Source of the DNA: an uncultured Collinsella sp.
GTDB taxonomy: Bacteria; Actinomycetota; Coriobacteriia; Coriobacteriales; Coriobacteriaceae
Direction of reading: 5' to 3'
Length of the DNA stretch: 44,042 nt
Assembly (NCBI GenBank): GCA_902489955.1
Contig: CABUBY010000002.1
Span: 1-44,042, forward strand
A program made the translations under genes and the position numbers. The notes below the pieces were generated by a model. It did no database searches. It worked only from the letters and a program-made list of their open reading frames with translations, and was not told where the DNA came from. Shown one piece after another: positions 19,587 to 27,623 of the stretch (the first letter of the stretch is position 1; each line of letters opens with the position of its first letter).

Positions 19587-21257
19587 ATGTCTCAAGAAAC
19601 CATCCGCGCGGCCGAGCATGCCGCGGGACAGGTGAACGCCATGTCGACGTATGATTCGGACTCCGACCAGCTGCATGAGGAATGCGGCATTTTTGGTGTG
19701 TGGGCGCCCGATCGCGACGTGGCTCGACTGACGTACTTTGGCCTGCGTGCACTGCAGCACCGTGGCCAAGAATCGGCGGGAATCGCTGTTGGTGACGGCG
19801 GTACGGTTATGGTCCGCAAGGATCTGGGCCTGCTCGACCGTGTGTTCTCCAATGCCGATTTGTCGACGCTCTCCGGTCAGCTGGCCGTGGGTCATGTGCG
19901 CTACGGCACCGCCGGCGCCAAGAGCTGGGAAGCCTCTCAGCCGCACCTCTCTACCATCAATAGCGTCATTATCGCGCTCGCGCACAACGGCACTCTCGTC
20001 AACACCGACGAGCTGCGCCGCCAGCTGATCGAGCTGGGCGTGCCGTTCCTCTCCAACTCGGATTCCGAGGTCGCGACCAAACTCATCGGCTACTTTACTC
20101 AGCGTACTGGCCATCTGCGCGAGGGCATTCGCAAGACCATGGAGCTCGTGCGCGGCGGCTACGCCATGACGCTCATCAACGAGCAGGCGCTCTACGCATT
20201 CCGCGATCCGCATGGCATTCGCCCGCTGGTGCTGGGCAAGCTCGTGGACGATGGCCTGGACCAGGCCGATGCCGCTTCCGTTTCGCAACTGCCGTCGCAG
20301 GACGGCGCCGCGACGGTCGACGCTGCCACCCATGTCACCCGCGCCGGCGGCTGGGTCGTCGCTTCTGAGACCTGTGCACTCGATATCGTGGGCGCCGAGT
20401 ACGTCCGCGACGTCCGTCCCGGTGAGATTTTGCGCATCAGCGCCGAGGGCCTTGTGTCCGAGCAGGGCGTGCCTGCCGCCGAAGAGCCTGCTAACTGCAT
20501 CTTTGAGCAGGTCTACTTCGCTCGCCCCGACTCCATCATGAACGGCAAGAGCGTCTACGCCTGCCGCTATGACATGGGTCGTCAGCTGGCACATGAGGAG
20601 CCCGTCGAGGCCGACCTGGTCATCGGCGTGCCCGACTCCGGCCTGCCGCCCGCGGAGGGCTATTCGCACGAGAGCGGCATTCCCTTTGGCGAGGGCCTCA
20701 TCAAGAATCGCTATGTGGGCCGTACGTTTATCGAGCCTACGCAGGAGCTGCGTGCCATGGGCGTGCGTATGAAGCTCAACCCGCTGCGCGACAACATCGA
20801 AGGCAAGCGCCTAGTCGTCATCGACGACTCCATCGTCCGCGGTACCACCATGGTGCAGCTCGTCAAGATGCTGCGCAACGCCGGCGCCAAGGAGATTCAT
20901 ATCCGCATCAACTCGCCCGAGGTCATCTGGCCGTGCTTCTACGGTATCGATACCGACGTGCAGTCGCAGCTTATCAGCGCCAACAAGACGGTCGACGAGA
21001 TTTGCGAGTACATTGGCGCCGATTCGCTGGCCTTCCTTTCGGTCGAGGGCCTGCTGAAGGTCATGCCCAAGGGCGGTTACTGCGACGCGTGCTTTACCGG
21101 CCGCTATCCCGTGGCGATTCCCGAGAGCTTTGGCCGCGACAAGTTTATGGAGGGCTTTAAGCCCCGCAACCTGGACAAGCCGCTGCACTTTGACGACGAC
21201 GCCGTGGTCGAGAAATACGACGACCGCAGCTGGGAAGAGGAGCACGGTGAGGCCTAA
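19587..21257 (+). CDS. purF: Amidophosphoribosyltransferase
   Basis: A 556-residue enzyme that makes phosphoribosylamine from PRPP and glutamine, the committed step of purine synthesis. Cys33 in 'HEECGIFGVW' is the expected nucleophile after removal of a 32-residue propeptide. The PRPP loop 'VVIDDSIVRGTTM' is intact. Cysteines in 'ANCIFEQ', 'WPCFYGID' and 'GYCDAC' suggest the Bacillus-type form with a 4Fe-4S cluster. About 30 residues are inserted between 'GIRPLVLGKL' and 'GGWVVASE', longer than usual. GAGGGG 5 bases upstream supports the ATG at 19587. Confidence 0.96.
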   Translation: MSQETIRAAEHAAGQVNAMSTYDSDSDQLHEECGIFGVWAPDRDVARLTYFGLRALQHRGQESAGIAVGDGGTVMVRKDLGLLDRVFSNADLSTLSGQLAVGHVRYGTAGAKSWEASQPHLSTINSVIIALAHNGTLVNTDELRRQLIELGVPFLSNSDSEVATKLIGYFTQRTGHLREGIRKTMELVRGGYAMTLINEQALYAFRDPHGIRPLVLGKLVDDGLDQADAASVSQLPSQDGAATVDAATHVTRAGGWVVASETCALDIVGAEYVRDVRPGEILRISAEGLVSEQGVPAAEEPANCIFEQVYFARPDSIMNGKSVYACRYDMGRQLAHEEPVEADLVIGVPDSGLPPAEGYSHESGIPFGEGLIKNRYVGRTFIEPTQELRAMGVRMKLNPLRDNIEGKRLVVIDDSIVRGTTMVQLVKMLRNAGAKEIHIRINSPEVIWPCFYGIDTDVQSQLISANKTVDEICEYIGADSLAFLSVEGLLKVMPKGGYCDACFTGRYPVAIPESFGRDKFMEGFKPRNLDKPLHFDDDAVVEKYDDRSWEEEHGEA

Positions 21258-21302
21258 AACCTGCCATGTAGGGACAGGTTTATTTTGGTAGGTTTTACCT
21301 GC
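21256..21302 (+). repeat. 47-nt dispersed repeat, copy 1, starting in the purF stop codon
   Basis: It begins at the second base of the purF stop TAA. A related copy occurs on the reverse strand at 32381-32427, also starting at a stop codon, of pth. Over 47 bases the two differ at only a few positions. AAAACCTGCC (21256-21265) can pair with GGTAGGTTTT, and CAGGT with ACCTG, around a GGGACAGG motif. Confidence 0.8.
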
Positions 21303-21309
21303 TGTTTTG

Positions 21310-21337
21310 TTGATATGACGGAGCGTGCTGTTATGGT
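21310..21337 (+). promoter_or_regulatory. Candidate purM promoter
   Basis: TTGATA (21310-21315) and TATGGT (21332-21337) are 16 bases apart, about 80 bases before purM. The -35 is good and the -10 only fair. Confidence 0.35.
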
Positions 21338-21414
21338 GCGCTCCGAAATGAACGCAACTATGAGCACCGTTTGGCGCCAGCGCGGCGCCACGGTAGTGGG
21401 AGAGGAAGGCTCAG

Positions 21415-22518
21415 ATGAGCGACAGCAAGCATGTGACGTACGAGGACGCCGGCGTCGATACCGCCGAGGGCGGCCGCGCCGTCGACGCTATTAAGCAGAT
21501 GGTCAAGGACACCAACCGCCCCGAGGTTATCGGCGGCATCGGTGGCTTTGGTGGCCTGTTCTCGGCCGCCGCGCTCAAGGATATGGAAGACCCGATCCTG
21601 ATCAGCGGCACCGACGGCGTGGGCACCAAGCTCGTGCTCGCCCAGATCATGGACCGTCACGAGACGGTGGGCCAGGACCTGGTCGCCATGTGCGTCAATG
21701 ACATTTTGGCTTCGGGCGCCGAGCCGCTGTTCTTCCTGGATTACGTTGCCATCGGCCACATTGAGGCCGAACACATGGCAAAGATCATCAAGGGCGTGGC
21801 CGACGGCTGCAAGCTCGCGGGTTGCGCGCTCGTGGGCGGCGAGATGGCCGAGCACCCGGGCGTCATGGCCCCCGCCGATTACGACCTCGCCGGCTTTACC
21901 GTGGGCGTTGTCGATCGTCCCAAGATGCTCGACCCCGCGAACGTTCGCCCCGGCGATGTGATCCTGGGCCTGCCTTCCACCGGCGTGCATTCCAACGGTT
22001 ACTCACTCGTGCGCAAGGTTATCGGTGTCGACGGCATCAAGCCGGGCACGCCCGAGGCTGCCGCTAAGGCCGAGGAGCTAAGCCGGCCGCTCGAGGAGCT
22101 CGGCGGCGCTTCGCTGGCTGACGCTCTGCTGGCCCCCACGCGCATCTACGTCAAGCCGATTCTGGAGCTGCTCCGCGGTGGCGCCAACGTTCATGCCATT
22201 GCCCATATCACCGGCGGCGGTATTACCGAGAACCTCAACCGCGCGCTCGCCGACGACGTCGATGCCGTGGTCACCCGCAACGGCGTCGAGATGGGCTGGG
22301 ACGTTCCGCCCGTCATCACCTACGTGTCGCGTCAGGCCGAGCTCGCGCCCAACGAGGCATGCAAGACCTTCAACATGGGCGTTGGCCTGTGCCTGATCGT
22401 CGCCCCCGAGGACGAGGCCGCGGTTACCGAGGCCCTGGTCGCGCTGGGCGAGAAGCCGTTCCGCGTGGGTGAGTGCGTCGAGGGTTCCGGTAAGGTCGTG
22501 TACTCCGATGAGCGCTAA
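21415..22518 (+). CDS. purM: Phosphoribosylformylglycinamidine cyclo-ligase (AIR synthase)
   Basis: A 367-residue AIR synthase, which closes the imidazole ring using ATP. Typical segments include 'YEDAGVDTAEGGRAV', 'GTDGVGTKLVLA' (ATP binding), 'MCVNDILASGAEPLFFLDY' and 'GLPSTGVHSNGYSLVRKV'. Length is slightly above the usual 340-350. GAGAGGAAGG precedes the start. The last 11 bases overlap purN, so the two are translationally coupled. Confidence 0.96.
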   Translation: MSDSKHVTYEDAGVDTAEGGRAVDAIKQMVKDTNRPEVIGGIGGFGGLFSAAALKDMEDPILISGTDGVGTKLVLAQIMDRHETVGQDLVAMCVNDILASGAEPLFFLDYVAIGHIEAEHMAKIIKGVADGCKLAGCALVGGEMAEHPGVMAPADYDLAGFTVGVVDRPKMLDPANVRPGDVILGLPSTGVHSNGYSLVRKVIGVDGIKPGTPEAAAKAEELSRPLEELGGASLADALLAPTRIYVKPILELLRGGANVHAIAHITGGGITENLNRALADDVDAVVTRNGVEMGWDVPPVITYVSRQAELAPNEACKTFNMGVGLCLIVAPEDEAAVTEALVALGEKPFRVGECVEGSGKVVYSDER

Positions 22519-23209
22519 CGAGCAGATGGCTGCTAGCGAGGGCCTAGGCTTTGTGCCCTACACCCGCCCGACCGGCACCGATACGGCTGAGCCGCTCAAG
22601 ATCGGCGTGCTTATCAGCGGTTCGGGTACCAACCTGCAGGCGCTGATCGACCTGATCGCCGTCGGCAAGCTCAACGCCTCGATTGAGCTTGTGGTGTCGA
22701 GCCGTCCTTCGGCTAAGGGCTTGCAGCGCGCCGAGTGTGCGGGTATCCAGACACTCACGCTGTCCAAGGATGTCTATGCCGACCCCATCGCAGCTGACGA
22801 GATCATCGCGCATGAGCTGCTCGAGCGCGGCTGCGAGTACGTGGTGATGGCCGGCTATATGCGCATGGTGCACACGCCGCTGCTAGCAGCGTTTCCCAAT
22901 CGCGTGGTTAACCTACACCCGGCACTGCTGCCGAGCTTTACCGGTGCCCATGCGATTGACGATGCGTTTGCTCGCGGCGTCAAGGTGACCGGCGTGACCG
23001 TGCACTTTGCCAACGAGATTTACGACAACGGCCCCATCATCGCCCAGCGTGCGCTGGCTGTTGAGGAGGGCTGGGACGTCGACACGCTCGAGGAGCACAT
23101 CCACGCGATCGAGCATGTGCTGTATCCCGAGGTCGTGCAGATGCTCGCCGACGGTCGCGTTCACGTGCTAGAGAGCGGCAAGGTCGCAATTGATGCGCCG
23201 CGCGGCTAG
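22508..23209 (+). CDS. purN: Phosphoribosylglycinamide formyltransferase
   Basis: A 233-residue folate-dependent GAR transformylase, third step of purine synthesis. 'KIGVLISGSGTNLQALID' forms the first strand and phosphate loop; 'HPALLPSFTGAHAIDDA' contains the catalytic His-Pro segment, and 'GVTVHFANEIYDNGPIIAQ' follows, with Asp at the active site. The ATG at 22508 overlaps the end of purM by 11 bases. About 30 N-terminal residues precede the conserved fold. A terminator follows. Confidence 0.95.
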   Translation: MSANEQMAASEGLGFVPYTRPTGTDTAEPLKIGVLISGSGTNLQALIDLIAVGKLNASIELVVSSRPSAKGLQRAECAGIQTLTLSKDVYADPIAADEIIAHELLERGCEYVVMAGYMRMVHTPLLAAFPNRVVNLHPALLPSFTGAHAIDDAFARGVKVTGVTVHFANEIYDNGPIIAQRALAVEEGWDVDTLEEHIHAIEHVLYPEVVQMLADGRVHVLESGKVAIDAPRG

Positions 23210-23240
23210 TGGCGCACAGTACAATTTAGCCGAGTAGTCA

Positions 23241-23289
23241 GGGTGGTCATTGGCGCCAAGGCGCAAGTGGCCATCCTTTGTTTTAGGTA
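23241..23289 (+). terminator. Terminator of purMN
   Basis: An imperfect stem (23241-23257 with 23260-23276) with several G-T pairs has the inner GCGCC/GGCGC as its core. It is followed by TTTGTTTTA. Confidence 0.7.
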
Positions 23290-23290
23290 A

Positions 23291-23340
23291 TCACCTGCGA
23301 CGTTCTTCAGTGACTAGTCGTTAAAGAACGTCGCAGGTGA
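23291..23340. repeat. Perfect 17-bp inverted repeat upstream of the EIIA gene
   Basis: TCACCTGCGACGTTCTT (23291-23307) pairs perfectly with 23324-23340 around a 16-nt loop that contains GACTAGTC. It lies right after the purN terminator, has no T-tract and ends 21 bases before the EIIA start. Confidence 0.8.
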
Positions 23341-23361
23341 CAAGGTGAGAGAGGTGGGCCC

Positions 23362-23826
23362 ATGGCGGATAACGAAGCATTGTTTACGCCTGAGCTGGTG
23401 TTTTTTGATTGGGAGTGCGTGTCACCGGGCGAGGTGTTTGCGCGGCTCGAGGGCGAGCTTGCCCCGCGCGGCTACATTGCGCCCGGTTGGCTCGACGCCG
23501 TCCGCACGCGCGAGGACGCCTATCCCACGGGTCTCGCTATGCCGGCGGCAAACATCGCCATTCCACATACCGATCCGGGATTTGTGGCCAAGCCCTATAT
23601 CGCGGTGGTAAAGCCCGCCGCACCCGTGACGTTTAACGCGATGGCGGGCATGGGCGCCCCGGTGCCGGCGCAGATCATCATCAATTTGGGCATTGCTGAG
23701 CCGGGCGGCCAGGTCGAGGCCCTGCAGGCGCTTATGAATATCTTTATGGACGCCGACGCTGCAGCCGATGTACTCGGCCAAACCACGCCGCAGGGCATGG
23801 TCGACGCCATCCGCCGCCACTTTTAG
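23362..23826 (+). CDS. PTS EIIA domain protein (fructose/galactitol type), orphan
   Basis: A 154-residue EIIA of the PTS_EIIA_2 type. His69 in 'ANIAIPHTDP' is the expected phosphorylation site. In full systems EIIA passes phosphate from HPr to EIIB during sugar uptake. No EIIB, EIIC or regulator gene is adjacent, so it may serve a distant galactitol-type system or act as a regulator. GAGGTGGG lies upstream of the ATG at 23362. Repeat-like hairpins follow. Confidence 0.85.
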   Translation: MADNEALFTPELVFFDWECVSPGEVFARLEGELAPRGYIAPGWLDAVRTREDAYPTGLAMPAANIAIPHTDPGFVAKPYIAVVKPAAPVTFNAMAGMGAPVPAQIIINLGIAEPGGQVEALQALMNIFMDADAAADVLGQTTPQGMVDAIRRHF

Positions 23827-23827
23827 G

Positions 23828-23946
23828 GCCGGCACTTGGGGACTGTCCCTAACTGCCGGCAGAAAAGGAACGTCCCTAACTGCCAACTGCCAGACCTGCC
23901 CCCTTTGCACCAAAATGGTGCAGATTAACCTGTCCCCCATGCACCA
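23828..23946. repeat. Cluster of GGGAC/GTCCC hairpins
   Basis: GCCGGCA (23828-23834) pairs with TGCCGGC (23854-23860) around a loop with GGGGACTGTCCC. A second partial unit, GTCCCTAACTGCC, follows at about 23872. Then GCACC-AAAAT-GGTGC (23909-23923) overlaps GGTGCA...CCTGTCCCCC...TGCACC. This 120-base stretch between the EIIA and foldase genes is built from short related repeats and codes for nothing I can support. Confidence 0.65.
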
Positions 23947-24013
23947 GGTGTGCCGCGGGGGCTGCGTTGTGACACAATGGCGTTTGTTCGATTCGTGATG
24001 TGAAAGGCCAAAC

Positions 24014-25237
24014 ATGGCAAACAAGAAAAAGAACCCCGAGGTCGCGCCGACGTCCGAGCAACGGTCCCGCGCCGCCTCCAGCTCTCGCAAGAAGCAGCGC
24101 AAGACCTATGTGTCCAAGACCGTCAAGATTGTCCTGGTGGTCATCGGCGTGCTGGCGATGCTGCTCTCCGTCTCGGCCATGGCGTGCTCCGGCCTGATGT
24201 CGCAGACCGAAAGCGCCAGCTCGGGCTATAAGCTCACTGGTGGTGTGGCTGCCACTATCAACGGCACCAACCTCACCGAGGACACCGTGACCAAGCAGAT
24301 CATGAGCATGCGCACGTCCTACGGCTACACCAAGGACAAGGACTGGGCACAGTACTTGGTCGACAATGACCTCACGCCCAAGAAGTACCGCAAGCAGCTC
24401 ATCGACTCCTACTCGCAGCAGATCCTGCTTCAACAGGCGCAGAAGGAGAATGGCGTGACGGTGTCGGACGAGGAGGTCGAGAAGGCTTGGAAGGACGCGT
24501 GCAAGAGCGCGGGCGGCGCCAAGACCTTTAAGGAGACCCTTAAGACCTACGGCTACACCGAGGACACCTACAAGGATTCGCTTAAGGAGAGCCTGGCGCA
24601 GCAGAAGCTCAAGGATGCCGTGGCACCCACTAGCAAGCCCAAGGACAGCGAGATTGTCGATTACATCAATGAGAACCTGTCCAACTACAACGATGCCCGT
24701 CGTTCGTCGAATATCCTGATCAAGGTCGATTCCGACGCATCTGACGAGGACAAGGCTGCCGCCAAGGCTAAGGCGCAGGAGTGTCTGGACAAGATCAACT
24801 CCGGCGAGCTGAGCTTCGAGGACGCCGTGGAGCAGTATTCCGACGACACCGGTTCCAAGGAGAAGAAGGGTGATGTGGGTTGGGATAAGCTCACCACCTT
24901 CGTCGACAGTTACCAGGCGGCGCTCGAGGGGCTCAACAAGGGCGATGTGAGCGACGTCGTCGAGTCGACGTATGGCTACCACATCATCAAGTGCACCGAC
25001 TTCTTCCATGTCGATAATCAGGTCGATGACATTAAGCAGGTGCCCAAGGACATCAAGAAGTACGTCTCCAATGTGGTGAAGACGCAGGCGGCCAGTGCTG
25101 CATACAGCGAGTGGTTGGAGCAGTACAAGAAGGATGCCGACATCACCGTTAACCCCATGCCCAAGGACGTGCCGTACAACGTCAGCCTGAAGGGCGTCAC
25201 CAAGAGTTCGACCGACGATTCGTCGACGACTGAGTAA
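24014..25237 (+). CDS. Membrane-anchored parvulin-type peptidyl-prolyl isomerase
   Basis: A 407-residue foldase of the PrsA/SurA kind that helps exported proteins fold. A Lys/Arg-rich cytoplasmic start (1-36) leads to one membrane helix (about 37-58). A Cys follows the helix but the context 'SAMAC' is a poor lipobox, so lipidation is doubtful. SurA-like helices occupy residues 75-215. The parvulin domain (about 230-335) begins 'RRSSNILIKV' and ends 'YGYHIIKC'. A Ser/Thr/Asp tail closes the protein. GTGAAAGG precedes the ATG. Confidence 0.85.
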   Translation: MANKKKNPEVAPTSEQRSRAASSSRKKQRKTYVSKTVKIVLVVIGVLAMLLSVSAMACSGLMSQTESASSGYKLTGGVAATINGTNLTEDTVTKQIMSMRTSYGYTKDKDWAQYLVDNDLTPKKYRKQLIDSYSQQILLQQAQKENGVTVSDEEVEKAWKDACKSAGGAKTFKETLKTYGYTEDTYKDSLKESLAQQKLKDAVAPTSKPKDSEIVDYINENLSNYNDARRSSNILIKVDSDASDEDKAAAKAKAQECLDKINSGELSFEDAVEQYSDDTGSKEKKGDVGWDKLTTFVDSYQAALEGLNKGDVSDVVESTYGYHIIKCTDFFHVDNQVDDIKQVPKDIKKYVSNVVKTQAASAAYSEWLEQYKKDADITVNPMPKDVPYNVSLKGVTKSSTDDSSTTE

Positions 25238-25291
25238 TCATGGGGCGGTGCTCGTGCGAGTGCCGCCCACGCTATTGAGGAGGATTTGCAG

Positions 25292-25735
25292 ATGACCAAC
25301 GAAGAGCTGCAGAAGGAAATGATTGCGGCCATGAAGGCCAAGGACAAGGTTCGCCTGTCTATCATTCGCCAGGTCAAGGCCGAAGTGAAGAATATCGAGG
25401 TCAACGAGCGCCGCGATGTGACCGAGGAAGACGTCAACAACATGATCAAGCGTCTGATTAAGCAGACGAGCGAGACGCTGGAGATGTCCATCAAGGCCGG
25501 TACCGACCAGGAGCGTACCGACAACCTGACCAAGCAGGTCAAGATTCTGGAGAGCCTGCTGCCCGCGCAGGTTTCGGGCGAGGAGCTCGAGGCCCTGATT
25601 GAGCAGGTCATCGCCGAGCTGGGCGCCACGTCCAAGAAGCAGATGGGCCAGGTCATGGGCGCTCTGGGCAAGGCCACCGGCGGCAACTTCGATAAGCCGG
25701 CCGCAGCAAAGATCGTCGGAGCGAAATTGGCGTAA
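25292..25735 (+). CDS. YqeY/GatB-like domain protein
   Basis: A 147-residue protein of the YqeY family, helical and related to the tail domain of the amidotransferase subunit GatB. Typical segments are 'RLSIIRQVKAEVKNIEV', 'ILESLLPAQ' and 'KKQMGQVMGALGKATGG'. It probably binds tRNA or helps aminoacylation, but the family has no settled role. GAGGAGGA ends 7 bases before the ATG at 25292; an earlier TTG overlaps that site. A terminator follows. Confidence 0.9.
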   Translation: MTNEELQKEMIAAMKAKDKVRLSIIRQVKAEVKNIEVNERRDVTEEDVNNMIKRLIKQTSETLEMSIKAGTDQERTDNLTKQVKILESLLPAQVSGEELEALIEQVIAELGATSKKQMGQVMGALGKATGGNFDKPAAAKIVGAKLA

Positions 25736-25764
25736 GTGCCGGCCGACACATAGCTGATGTCGAG

Positions 25765-25797
25765 GGGGCGTGACCATTGCGGTCGCGCCCCTTTTTG
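25765..25797 (+). terminator. Terminator after yqeY
   Basis: GGGGCGTGACC pairs with GGTCGCGCCCC (25781-25791) with one G-T pair, followed by TTTTT. Confidence 0.85.
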
Positions 25798-25812
25798 ATG
25801 AGCTGGGTACTC

Positions 25813-25873
25813 ATTGGGGACAGGCTTAAATGAGTACCTGCTCATTGGGTACTCATTTAAGTCTGTCCCCAAT
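25813..25873. repeat. 26-bp palindrome with GGGGACAG arms
   Basis: The arms 25813-25838 and 25848-25873 pair along all 26 bases with one G-T pair, around a 9-nt loop. The arms begin ATTGGGGACAG. It follows the yqeY terminator and lies about 70 bases before the -10 box of the next operon. Confidence 0.85.
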
Positions 25874-25941
25874 GACTAGGTGGAAGGTTGCGGGTTCTTT
25901 ACGGGAATGTAGTGTGGGCTGCGGAAACGTGATTCTTTCCG

Positions 25942-25947
25942 TACAAT
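25942..25947 (+). promoter_or_regulatory. Candidate -10 box of the amino-acid ABC operon
   Basis: TACAAT lies 36 bases before the ATPase start. No good -35 is visible. Confidence 0.35.
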
Positions 25948-25982
25948 AGTTCAACTCGTGTAAACGCAGGGAAGGGACATTC

Positions 25983-26714
25983 ATGGCAGACATGATCGAG
26001 ATCAAGCATCTCAACAAGTACTTTGGCGACCTGCATGTGCTCAAAGATATCAACCTCACCGTCAAACGCGGCGAGAAGCTCGTAATGATCGGGCCTTCCG
26101 GCTCGGGTAAATCGACGCTCATCCGTTGCGTCGATTATCTGGAGGAGCCCACGTCGGGCGAGGTTGTCATCGACGGTACGCCGCTCACCAAAAAGAATCA
26201 CCTGGAGATGGCTCGCAAGTATAGTTCCATGGTGTTTCAGCAGTTCAACCTGTATCCCAACATGACGGTGCTGGGCAACCTGACGCTCGCGCCCATCAAA
26301 CTGCAAAAGAAGAGCAAGGAGGAGGCGACCGAGATCGCCATCGCTGCGCTCAAGCGCGTCGGCATGGCACATAAGGCCGGCGAGTATCCGCAGAATCTCT
26401 CGGGTGGTCAGCAGCAGCGCATCGCCATCGCCCGTGCCCTGTGCACCAAGCAGCCTATCATCCTGTTTGACGAGCCGACCTCGGCACTCGACCCCGAGAT
26501 GGTCCAGGAAGTCCTGGACGTTATGATTGAGCTCGCGCAGGAGGACATCACCATGATCTGCGTGACGCACGAGATGGGCTTTGCGCGCCAGGTGGCCGAC
26601 CGCGTCATCTTTATGGAGGACGGCCGCATCCTGGAGGAGGGCACGCCCGAGCATTTCTTCGATAACCCCGAGAACCCGCGTTGCCGCGAGTTCCTGTCCA
26701 AGATTCTGCACTAG
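25983..26714 (+). CDS. Polar amino-acid ABC transporter, ATPase
   Basis: A 243-residue ATPase of the GlnQ/HisP family that powers uptake. Walker A GPSGSGKST (37-45), signature LSGGQ (139-143), Walker B IILFDEP and the switch His in CVTHEMGF are present. The 'MVFQQFNLYPNMTVLGNLTLA' stretch is typical of amino-acid importers. It is the first gene of a five-gene operon with a binding protein, two permeases and a kinase-like gene. Confidence 0.93.
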   Translation: MADMIEIKHLNKYFGDLHVLKDINLTVKRGEKLVMIGPSGSGKSTLIRCVDYLEEPTSGEVVIDGTPLTKKNHLEMARKYSSMVFQQFNLYPNMTVLGNLTLAPIKLQKKSKEEATEIAIAALKRVGMAHKAGEYPQNLSGGQQQRIAIARALCTKQPIILFDEPTSALDPEMVQEVLDVMIELAQEDITMICVTHEMGFARQVADRVIFMEDGRILEEGTPEHFFDNPENPRCREFLSKILH

Positions 26715-26722
26715 GCGCGGTG

Positions 26723-27598
26723 ATGGACATGACGGATATGACGAGGGCGGCCGTGTCGCGCCGTCACTTTTTGCAGCTGGCGGGCGCCGGTATGCTTACG
26801 CTGACGGGGGCCGCGCTTACCGGTTGCGGCAACTCCACCAGCGGCGAGGGCTCCGACAAGGGGTCCAAGCTTGCGGCCATTAAGTCGCGCGGCCATCTGA
26901 ATGCCGGCGTTAAGAAGGATGTTCCCGGCTACGGCTATTACGACACCGCCAAGGGCCGCTTTGAGGGCATGGAAGTCGATTTGTGCTACCAGATCGCCGC
27001 TGCCGTCTTTGGCGTGAGTTACAAGGAGGCCCGCGCCCAGGAGCTTGTCGAGTTTGCCGACGTAACGCCCAAGACGCGCGGTCCGCTGATCGATAACGGC
27101 CAACTTGACGTGGTCGCGGCGACCTACACCATCACCGACGAGCGCAAGAAGAGCTGGGATTTCTCGACGCCGTACCGCACCGACTACGTGGGACTCATGG
27201 TCAAGAAGCGTTCGGGCTTTACCTCGATTGAGGATCTGGATGGTAAGGTCATTGGTGTGAGCCAGGGTGCCACCACGCAGGGCCTGATCGAGCAGATGAT
27301 CAAGGACAACGGCTTTAGCTGCAAGCCCGAGTTTAGGGCCTTTAGCGGCTACCCCATCATCAAGAGTTCGCTCGATGCCGGCAATATCGACGTCTTTGCC
27401 ATGGACCGCTCCACGCTGGCCGGTTACATGAACGAGACCGTTGAGCTGCTGCAGCCCGAGGTCAAGTTTGGCGAGCAGGGCTACGGCGTGGCGACCAAGA
27501 AGGGCTGCGACCTTTCGGCCGTGGTCGATCAGGTGATTTGCGATCGCCTGGCCGATGGCTGGCTCGACCAAGAGGTCAAGACCTGGGGTCTCGTATAG
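26723..27598 (+). CDS. Amino-acid ABC transporter, substrate-binding lipoprotein
   Basis: A 291-residue family 3 solute-binding protein. The signal has a twin-arginine-like motif SRRHFLQ (12-18), a hydrophobic stretch and a lipobox LTGC with Cys35, so it is likely exported, perhaps by Tat, and lipid-anchored. The binding domain starts 'IKSRGHLNAGVKKDVPGYG' and has 'GRFEGMEVDLCYQIA'. Acidic amino acids or glutamine are usual ligands; specificity cannot be fixed. The start is 8 bases after the ATPase stop, and other in-frame ATGs at 26729 and 26738 are possible. Confidence 0.9.
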   Translation: MDMTDMTRAAVSRRHFLQLAGAGMLTLTGAALTGCGNSTSGEGSDKGSKLAAIKSRGHLNAGVKKDVPGYGYYDTAKGRFEGMEVDLCYQIAAAVFGVSYKEARAQELVEFADVTPKTRGPLIDNGQLDVVAATYTITDERKKSWDFSTPYRTDYVGLMVKKRSGFTSIEDLDGKVIGVSQGATTQGLIEQMIKDNGFSCKPEFRAFSGYPIIKSSLDAGNIDVFAMDRSTLAGYMNETVELLQPEVKFGEQGYGVATKKGCDLSAVVDQVICDRLADGWLDQEVKTWGLV

Positions 27599-27623
27599 GC
27601 GCATCGTCCAAGGAAGGAATCAA

